This document shows positions 5,853 to 10,961 of a DNA stretch of 10,961 nt, piece by piece; position 1 is the stretch's first letter, and every line of letters starts with the position of its first letter. The DNA comes from Hyphomicrobiales bacterium (GTDB lineage: Bacteria > Pseudomonadota > Alphaproteobacteria > Rhizobiales > Aestuariivirgaceae). The DNA lies in NCBI GenBank assembly GCA_023266715.1, contig JAHFPK010000066.1:1-10961 (forward strand). Direction: 5' to 3'. The translations under genes and the position numbers were made by a program. Under the pieces are notes generated by a model, which was given only the letters and a program-made list of their open reading frames with translations, was not told the DNA's origin and did no database searches.

Positions 5853-7769
5853 ATGGCGTCTGGAACCGGCAAGAAAGCCGCGCTCGACGTCATCACTGTG
5901 GGGCGCTGCTCCGTCGATCTCTACGGCCAGCAAATCGGCTCGCGGCTCGAAGACGTAACTTCATTTGCCAAATCCGTTGGCGGCTGCCCCTCCAACATCG
6001 CCATCGGCACGGCTAGGCTTGGCCTCAAATCCGCAGTCATCACGCGCGTCGGCGACGAACAGATGGGGCGCTATGTGCGCGAGCAGATGGCCCGTGAAGG
6101 TGTGGCAACCGACGGCATCACCACCGACCCGCAGCGGCTGACCTCACTGGTCCTGCTCTCGGTTGAAAACGACAAGACCTTCCCGCTGATTTTCTACCGC
6201 GACAATTGCGCCGACAGCGCTTTGTGTGAAGCCGACATTGATGAAAAATTTGTGGCCTCGTCCGCTGCCCTGCTGGTGACCGGCACTCATTTTGCCAGGC
6301 CTTTGAACGATGCGGCCCAGCGCAAGGCCATGAAAATAGCCAAGGCCCATGGCCGTAGGATTTGCCTCGATATTGATTACCGCCCCAACCTCTGGGGCCT
6401 CGCCGGCCACGGCGCCGGCGAAGAACGCTACATCAAATCCGACAAGGTTTCCGAGCATATCAAGACTGTTCTCCCTGACTGTGACCTGATCGTTGGCACG
6501 GAAGAAGAGGTTCACATTGCCGCTGGCAGTGAGGACACTTTGACCGCGTTGAAAACGATCAGGTCCCTTTCTTCGGCGACGATTGTCTTGAAGCGCGGCC
6601 CCATGGGCTGCGTGGTCTATCCCGGAGCCATTCCCAACCGCCTGGAAGATGGCATTGTGGGCCAGGGCTTTCCCATTGAAGTTTACAATGTGCTGGGCGC
6701 CGGCGATGCCTTCTTCTCCGGCTTCCTGCGGGGCTGGCTAAAAAATGAACCGCTTGAAACCTGTGCCACCTATGCCAATGCCTGTGGCGCCTTTGCAGTT
6801 TCACGGCTTCTTTGCTCGCCAGAAATTCCAACCTGGGATGAGCTGCAATATTTTCTGAAACACGGCAGCCCGCACAAGGCGCTGCGGAAAGACGAAGCCA
6901 TCAATCACGTGCATTGGGCCACCACGCGGCGTGCACAACCGGAAAAGCTTTTGGCCCTCGCCATCGACCACCGCACTCAAGTGGAAGCCATCGCCGACAA
7001 GACAGGAGCCTCACGCGAGCGCATTGCGCCGTTCAAGCGCCTGGCCATTGCCGCAATCGGCAAAGTGTCGAAAGGCAAGCCGGGCTTTGGCACCCTACTT
7101 GACGATACCTACGGTCGCGACGCCATGTTTGATGCAGCAAAACTCGGCCTCTGGGTTGGCCGTCCCCTTGAGCAGCCGGGATCGCGGCCTTTGCGTTTTG
7201 AGTTCACCCAGGATGTGGGCGCACGGCTTGTTGAATGGCCCGTGACCCACACCATCAAGTGCCTCGCCTTCTATCATCCCGATGATCCCGCCGAACTCAA
7301 AACCGAACAGGCACAGAAACTCCGCACGCTTTATGAGGCAGCGCGAAAAGTTGGCCGTGAATTGCTGGTAGAGATTATCGCCGGCAAGAATGGCAGCGTG
7401 AAAGACGATACGGTTTCGCGCGCCCTTGCAGAACTCTATGCCCTTGGCATCAAGCCGGACTGGTGGAAGCTGGAACCGCAGGCAACGGGCGCAGCCTGGA
7501 GCAATATCGAGAAGGTTATCAAGGCCAATGATCCCTATTGCCGGGGTATTGTGTTGTTAGGCCTCGATGCCCCCGAAGATGATCTCGCCCGCGCCTTTGC
7601 AACAACCGCTGGCCACGCAACCGTTAAGGGCTTTGCCGTGGGCCGCACGATTTTCAGCAGCGTGGCGGAAAGCTGGCTGGCCGGAAAAACCGACGATTCA
7701 AATGCAACATCAGAAATGGCCGAACGCTTTGCCAATCTGGTAAATGTCTGGAATAAATCACATACTTAG
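5853..7769 (+). CDS. iolC: Bifunctional IolC: 5-dehydro-2-deoxygluconokinase fused to DUF2090 aldolase-like domain
   Basis: The N-terminal half (about residues 10-340) is a PfkB/ribokinase-type sugar kinase that phosphorylates 5-dehydro-2-deoxygluconate (EC 2.7.1.92). It has GGCPSNIAIGTARLG (43-57) and the PfkB signature VLGAGDAFFSGFL (280-292) with catalytic Asp285. The C-terminal half (about 355-635) is a DUF2090 domain with class-I aldolase-like features, including LALAIDHRTQ (367-376), CLAFYHPDD and GFAVGRTIF (593-601). At 638 residues it is about twice the length of a kinase-only IolC. No separate iolJ aldolase is in the window, so the C-terminal domain may cleave the 6-phosphate product; this is inference. 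A strong AGGAGG (5842-5847) lies five bases before the ATG. It is the first gene of iolCDEB, with IolR-like boxes upstream. Confidence 0.95.
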   Translation: MASGTGKKAALDVITVGRCSVDLYGQQIGSRLEDVTSFAKSVGGCPSNIAIGTARLGLKSAVITRVGDEQMGRYVREQMAREGVATDGITTDPQRLTSLVLLSVENDKTFPLIFYRDNCADSALCEADIDEKFVASSAALLVTGTHFARPLNDAAQRKAMKIAKAHGRRICLDIDYRPNLWGLAGHGAGEERYIKSDKVSEHIKTVLPDCDLIVGTEEEVHIAAGSEDTLTALKTIRSLSSATIVLKRGPMGCVVYPGAIPNRLEDGIVGQGFPIEVYNVLGAGDAFFSGFLRGWLKNEPLETCATYANACGAFAVSRLLCSPEIPTWDELQYFLKHGSPHKALRKDEAINHVHWATTRRAQPEKLLALAIDHRTQVEAIADKTGASRERIAPFKRLAIAAIGKVSKGKPGFGTLLDDTYGRDAMFDAAKLGLWVGRPLEQPGSRPLRFEFTQDVGARLVEWPVTHTIKCLAFYHPDDPAELKTEQAQKLRTLYEAARKVGRELLVEIIAGKNGSVKDDTVSRALAELYALGIKPDWWKLEPQATGAAWSNIEKVIKANDPYCRGIVLLGLDAPEDDLARAFATTAGHATVKGFAVGRTIFSSVAESWLAGKTDDSNATSEMAERFANLVNVWNKSHT

Positions 7770-7822
7770 TGGAGTGTAGAAATTTGTTTTCCAAGGCCTC
7801 CAGGGAGGTCGCTGCAATATTC

Positions 7823-7870
7823 GCCCTCTCCCGTCCTGCGCAGCGATAGCGAAGCGGGACGGGAGAAGGC
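7823..7870. repeat. Imperfect palindromic repeat between iolC and iolD
   Basis: The arms TCTCCCGTCC (7827-7836) and GGACGGGAGA (7857-7866) pair perfectly. After one mismatch, GCC (7823-7825) and GGC (7868-7870) extend the stem. The 20-base middle, with CGATAGCGAAGCG, can pair further. The hairpin sits in the 123-bp iolC-iolD gap and ends ten bases before the AGGAG of iolD. There is no T-run after it. It looks like a dispersed alphaproteobacterial repeat and could act as an mRNA stabiliser or attenuate downstream expression. Confidence 0.65.
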
Positions 7871-7892
7871 CAATTTTATAAGGAGCCGCCCC

Positions 7893-9746
7893 ATGGGCAA
7901 GACAATTCGCCTGACGACTGCGCAAGCCTTGATGAAATTCCTGACCCGCCAGATGATCCTTGTCGATGGCAAGAAACTGCCGATTTTTGCGGGCGTCTGG
8001 GCGATCTTCGGCCATGGCAATGTGGTGGGGATTGGTGAGGCCCTGTTTGGCGTGAGGAAGGAATTGCCGACCTACCGCGCCCATAATGAACAGGCCATGG
8101 CCCATGCGGCCATTGCCTTTGCCAAGGCCTCGCGCCGCAGGCGCATGATGGCCTGCACATCTTCTATCGGCCCAGGCGCCCTGAACATGGTGACGTCCGC
8201 AGCCGTGGCCCACGTCAACCGCGTGCCATTGCTGTTGCTGCCCGGCGACGTCTTTGCCAATCGCTTGCCTGATCCCGTGTTGCAACAGGTGGAAGATTTT
8301 GGTGATGGCACGGTTTCCGTGAACGACTGCTTCAAACCGGTGTCACGCTATTTTGACCGTATCGCAAGACCCGAACAGCTGATCCCCGCGCTGAACCGCG
8401 CCATGGTGGTTTTGACCGACCCTGCCGATTGCGGCCCCGTGACCCTTGCCATGTGCCAGGACACGCAAGCGGAAGCCTACGACTATCCTGAAAGTTTCTT
8501 CGACGAGAAAGTATGGACCACGCGCCGCGTCAGGCCCGACGAATACGAGTTGGCGGAGGCCGTCCGTGTACTGAAGAGTGCAAAAAAGCCTGTCATCATT
8601 GCAGGCGGCGGCGTGCTCTTTTCCGAGGCTTCGGGCACGCTTGCGAACTTCGCCGGCGCCCATGGCATTCCCGTGGTTGAAACCCAAGGCGGAAAATCTT
8701 CGCTTCCCTTCGCCCATGATTTGAACATGGGCGCCGTCGGTGTGACCGGCACTGGCGCTTCCAACAAGCTCTGCGAGGAGGCCGATGTCGTGCTCGCCGT
8801 GGGCACCAGGCTTCAGGATTTCACCACGGGCTCCTGGGCGCTTTTCAAGAACGACAAGAAAACAATCATCGGCCTCAACACGCAAGTGTTCGATGCAACG
8901 AAGCACCGCGCCTTGCCCTTGATTGCCGATGCCCGTGTGGGACTTGAGGAACTCACCCTCAATCTCGGCAAATGGGCGGCCCCTTCCGCCTGGACAAACT
9001 CCGCCCAGAGCGGGTTCGCTGCGTGGATGAAGACGGCAAGCAAATATACCGATGCCAGCAATGTGGAACGCCCCGCCGATTCCCAGGTGATCGGCGCCGT
9101 GCAACGCGCCCTCGGCCGAGATATTTCCGTGCTCTGTGCCGCAGGCGGCCTTCCCGGCGAATTGCACAAGCTGTGGCAGGCAAGCGTACCCTCGTCCTAC
9201 CACATGGAATATGGCTTCTCCTGCATGGGTTACGAAATTGCCGGCGGCATCGGCCTCAAGATGGCCCAGCCCGACCGCGAAGTTGTCGTGATGGTTGGCG
9301 ATGGTTCCTATCTCATGATGAATTCCGAGCTCGCCACCTCCGTGATGCTTGGGTTGAAGCTCATCGTGGTGCTGCTCGATAACCGCGGCTACGGCTGCAT
9401 CAACCGCCTGCAACACGCAAGCGGCGGCGAACGATTCAACAATCTTTTTGATTACAACACCGTCCATGAAGTCTCCCTTGATGTTAATTTCGCCGCCCAC
9501 GCCAAAAGCCTCGGTGCGATTTCAGAAAAAGTGTCTTCACTTGCCGATCTCGAACGCGCCCTGAAGAAAGCCAAGGGCAACACCCGCAGCACTGTCATTG
9601 TCATCGATACGGATCCGATGAAATCAACCGATGCAGGCGGCCATTGGTGGGATGTGGCGATCCCTGAAGTTTCGACGCGGAGCCAAGTACGCGCGGCGCG
9701 CAAGAATTACGACAAGGCGAAAGCCAAACAACGCATCGGGAACTGA
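7893..9746 (+). CDS. iolD: 3D-(3,5/4)-trihydroxycyclohexane-1,2-dione hydrolase
   Basis: This ThDP-dependent enzyme opens the cyclohexane ring of the diketo intermediate to give 5-deoxy-glucuronate (EC 3.7.1.22). It has 617 residues, the usual length for IolD, with the three-domain layout of the acetolactate synthase family. Domain 1 carries the ThDP-activating Glu66 in YRAHNEQAMAHAA (61-73) and the TSSIGPGALNMV loop (89-100). The central domain has KPVIIAGGG (232-240). The C-terminal domain has the ThDP/Mg signature starting at GDGSYLMMNSEL (469-480, Asp470) and ending in LLDNRGYGCI (494-503, Asn497). AGGAG (7881-7885) lies seven bases before the ATG. A palindromic repeat lies on each side of the gene inside the operon. 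All key residues are present. Confidence 0.96.
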   Translation: MGKTIRLTTAQALMKFLTRQMILVDGKKLPIFAGVWAIFGHGNVVGIGEALFGVRKELPTYRAHNEQAMAHAAIAFAKASRRRRMMACTSSIGPGALNMVTSAAVAHVNRVPLLLLPGDVFANRLPDPVLQQVEDFGDGTVSVNDCFKPVSRYFDRIARPEQLIPALNRAMVVLTDPADCGPVTLAMCQDTQAEAYDYPESFFDEKVWTTRRVRPDEYELAEAVRVLKSAKKPVIIAGGGVLFSEASGTLANFAGAHGIPVVETQGGKSSLPFAHDLNMGAVGVTGTGASNKLCEEADVVLAVGTRLQDFTTGSWALFKNDKKTIIGLNTQVFDATKHRALPLIADARVGLEELTLNLGKWAAPSAWTNSAQSGFAAWMKTASKYTDASNVERPADSQVIGAVQRALGRDISVLCAAGGLPGELHKLWQASVPSSYHMEYGFSCMGYEIAGGIGLKMAQPDREVVVMVGDGSYLMMNSELATSVMLGLKLIVVLLDNRGYGCINRLQHASGGERFNNLFDYNTVHEVSLDVNFAAHAKSLGAISEKVSSLADLERALKKAKGNTRSTVIVIDTDPMKSTDAGGHWWDVAIPEVSTRSQVRAARKNYDKAKAKQRIGN

Positions 9747-9752
9747 CAACCA

Positions 9753-9819
9753 CTCTCCATCACCGGGCTTGACCCGGTGAACCAGTCTGGGTGGCCGGGT
9801 CAAGCCCGACCATGGAGAG
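9753..9819. repeat. Large palindromic repeat between iolD and iolE
   Basis: The two 25-base arms (9753-9777 and 9795-9819) pair except for three adjacent mismatches. The inner 14 pairs are CGGGCTTGACCCGG against CCGGGTCAAGCCCG and the outer eight are CTCTCCAT against ATGGAGAG. The loop is 17 bases (9778-9794). It begins six bases after the iolD stop. The CCGGGCTTGACCCGG / CCGGGTCAAGCCCG core is a very common dispersed intergenic repeat in alphaproteobacteria. A G-run and then A/T bases, not a T-run, follow on the + strand. It may give iolD and iolE different mRNA stability. Confidence 0.75.
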
Positions 9820-9859
9820 AGGGGTAAAATTTTAAAACGCAGAAGGAAAGAACAACTCT

Positions 9860-10744
9860 ATGACAATACGGATCGGTGCCAACCCCATCGGTTGGTCCAA
9901 TGATGACATGCAGGAAATTGGCGGCTGGATTCCGCTGGAGCAATGCCTGAGCGAAGCCAGGGCAGCGGGCTTTCAGGGCATGGAACTTGGCAACAAATTT
10001 CCCCGTGTGGCCACCAAGCTGCGCCCCATTCTTGATGCCCATGGCATGGTTCTTGTGGGCGGCTGGTATTCCACCTTCCTGCTCGAGCACGATGCCGAAA
10101 CCGAATTTGCAAAGTCCGCCGACCATCGCAAGCTCTTGAAAGCCATGGGCACCAGCGTGTTCATCGCCGCCGAATGCACCAACACCATTCATGGCAACAA
10201 GGCGGCCCCGCTTTCCACCCGTCCTGTGATGACCGATGTCCAGTGGAAAACCTTCAACACGCGGCTCACCAGATTTGCCGAGCTTTTGAGAGCCGACGGA
10301 TTCCAGCTCGCCTATCATCATCACATGGGAACTGTGGTGCAGACTGGAGCCGAAATTGACCGCATGATGGCAGGAACCGGCGAGGCCGTGAACCTGCTGC
10401 TTGATACGGGCCACGCCATCTGGGGCGGCGATGATCCCGTAAGACTTGCGCGAGTCTATAAAAAGCGCATTTCCCATGTGCATTGCAAGGATGTGCGGCT
10501 GGCCGTGAAAGCCCAATCCGACAAGCACGACTGGTCCTTCCTCGACAGCGTGCTGGCGGGCGTTTACACCGTGCCCGGCGACGGCTCCATTGACTATGTT
10601 TCGGTTTTCAAGGAACTTAAAGGTTACAGTGGCTGGGTGGTGGTTGAGGCCGAACAGGATCCGGAGAAGGCACCGCCTGCCAAATATGCTAAGATGGGAT
10701 GTGACAATCTCAAGCGATTCTTGAAAGAGGGTGGCCTAATTTGA
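9860..10744 (+). CDS. iolE: Inosose (myo-inosose-2) dehydratase
   Basis: This metal-dependent TIM-barrel enzyme removes water from 2-keto-myo-inositol to give 3D-(3,5/4)-trihydroxycyclohexane-1,2-dione (EC 4.2.1.44). It has 294 residues, the usual length. The N terminus IGANPIGWSNDD (5-16) is characteristic of IolE. Conserved barrel-end motifs with metal and substrate ligands are MELGNKFP (41-48), YHHHMGT (152-158), LLLDTGHA (179-186), HVHCKD (206-211), VPGDGSIDY (238-246) and VVVEAEQDP (260-268). AAGGAAAG lies upstream of the ATG, with slightly long spacing. Its stop overlaps the start of iolB by four bases, so the two are probably translated together, whereas a 113-bp gap with a large palindrome separates it from iolD. 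Confidence 0.95.
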   Translation: MTIRIGANPIGWSNDDMQEIGGWIPLEQCLSEARAAGFQGMELGNKFPRVATKLRPILDAHGMVLVGGWYSTFLLEHDAETEFAKSADHRKLLKAMGTSVFIAAECTNTIHGNKAAPLSTRPVMTDVQWKTFNTRLTRFAELLRADGFQLAYHHHMGTVVQTGAEIDRMMAGTGEAVNLLLDTGHAIWGGDDPVRLARVYKKRISHVHCKDVRLAVKAQSDKHDWSFLDSVLAGVYTVPGDGSIDYVSVFKELKGYSGWVVVEAEQDPEKAPPAKYAKMGCDNLKRFLKEGGLI

Positions 10745-10961
10745 CATCTCCACTTCTGGTGAAGCCCCGTGCGGGGGGCGGCCGTGTCCATCATGTGACG
10801 CCCAAGACGGCACACTGGACCCATGTGGGCTTCGATTTGTGGAAGCGCAAAGCCGGCGAACTGGCGACCGGCACCGATGGCGACCGGGAAACCTGCCTGG
10901 TTTTTGTGAGCGGCCGCGGCAGCGTGCGCGTCGGCGCTGAAGAAATGGGCATCCTGGGCGG
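10741..10961 (+). CDS. iolB: 5-Deoxy-glucuronate isomerase, 3'-truncated by window edge
   Basis: The first 73 codons of IolB, a cupin-fold enzyme that converts 5-deoxy-glucuronate to 5-dehydro-2-deoxygluconate (EC 5.3.1.30). The visible part reads LLVKPRAGGGRVHHVTP, then WTHVGFDLWKRKAGE, TGDRETCLVFVSG-like sequence (here GTDGDRETCLVFVSGRG) and VRVGAEEMGILG, all characteristic of the IolB N terminus. The best start is TTG at 10741, overlapping the iolE stop as TTGA, with AGAGGG (10726-10731) nine bases upstream. No ATG is available nearby; a GTG at 10759 would remove the conserved LLV. The metal-binding histidines lie beyond the window edge. Confidence 0.92.
   Translation, partial: MTSPLLVKPRAGGGRVHHVTPKTAHWTHVGFDLWKRKAGELATGTDGDRETCLVFVSGRGSVRVGAEEMGILG

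Noticed and set aside
7779..7792. GAAATTTGTTTTCC just after iolC, one mismatch from GGAA-N6-TTCC
   Set aside because: It is inside the operon with no promoter-like elements around it. One-mismatch matches to eight fixed bases are expected by chance at this scale.
7793..7812. Short inverted repeat CCTCC-AG-GGAGG in the iolC-iolD gap
   Set aside because: Five pairs around two bases cannot form a stable hairpin; it is separate from the longer repeat at 7823.
8343..9500. Long open frame (about 385 codons) antisense to iolD
   Set aside because: It lies fully within a clear ThDP enzyme gene. Its translation is a His/Gly/Ala-rich shadow without a recognisable domain, and such frames are common opposite GC-rich codons.
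1..10961. Search for tRNA genes, CRISPR arrays, insertion sequences, phage or defence genes
   Set aside because: None seen. All long frames are accounted for by metabolic, regulatory and RNA-processing genes, and the repeats are single palindromes, not arrays.

Overview
The window is a chromosomal stretch of an alphaproteobacterium, most likely Hyphomicrobiales (Rhizobiales). It carries most of a myo-inositol catabolic locus. The taxonomic hint comes from four things: the rhizobial gene neighbourhood (an RpiR-type iolR divergent from a Gfo/Idh/MocA dehydrogenase, then iolCDEB); the long IolC with a C-terminal DUF2090 domain; intergenic palindromes of the CCGGGCTTGACCCGG type common in this class; and moderately high GC. 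I see no tRNA, rRNA, CRISPR array, insertion sequence or prophage gene. No gap between genes exceeds 300 bp.

Left flank (1-1582, + strand): the C-terminal part of a metallo-beta-lactamase/beta-CASP RNA-processing nuclease, then a 63-residue helical protein of unknown function. Neither has an obvious link to inositol.

Regulatory and dehydrogenase block (1596-5598): a Gfo/Idh/MocA oxidoreductase resembling rhizobial IolY (minus) diverges from an RpiR/SIS regulator, the IolR orthologue (plus). Next, convergent to the regulator, comes a two-gene minus-strand operon. It consists of iolG (inositol 2-dehydrogenase) and a short-chain dehydrogenase translationally coupled to it by ATGA. Two strong palindromic hairpins fill the convergent gap at 3671-3785.

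Catabolic operon (5853-end, + strand): iolC (kinase fused to a DUF2090 aldolase-like domain), iolD (ring hydrolase), iolE (inosose dehydratase) and the 5' part of iolB (isomerase), cut by the window edge. The expected flow is myo-inositol -> 2-keto-myo-inositol (IolG) -> diketo compound (IolE) -> 5-deoxy-glucuronate (IolD) -> 5-dehydro-2-deoxygluconate (IolB) -> its 6-phosphate (IolC kinase) -> dihydroxyacetone phosphate plus malonate semialdehyde (possibly the IolC C-terminal domain). No separate aldolase iolJ, semialdehyde dehydrogenase iolA, isomerase iolI or inositol transporter lies in the window.

Regulation: boxes of the form GGAA-N6-TTCC, the motif I recall being proposed for rhizobial IolR, occur upstream of iolC (one perfect, one degenerate, exactly 30 bp apart) and in the iolR/iolY-like intergenic region (one mismatch). 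The iolG side of the iolG-iolC intergenic region has no such box. It has a perfect 22-bp palindrome that I cannot assign to a regulator, and helically phased A-tracts. The locus is recognisable biology rather than a new system. The points most worth following up are the unassigned SDR, the orphan 22-bp operator, and the palindromic repeats inside the iolCDEB operon.
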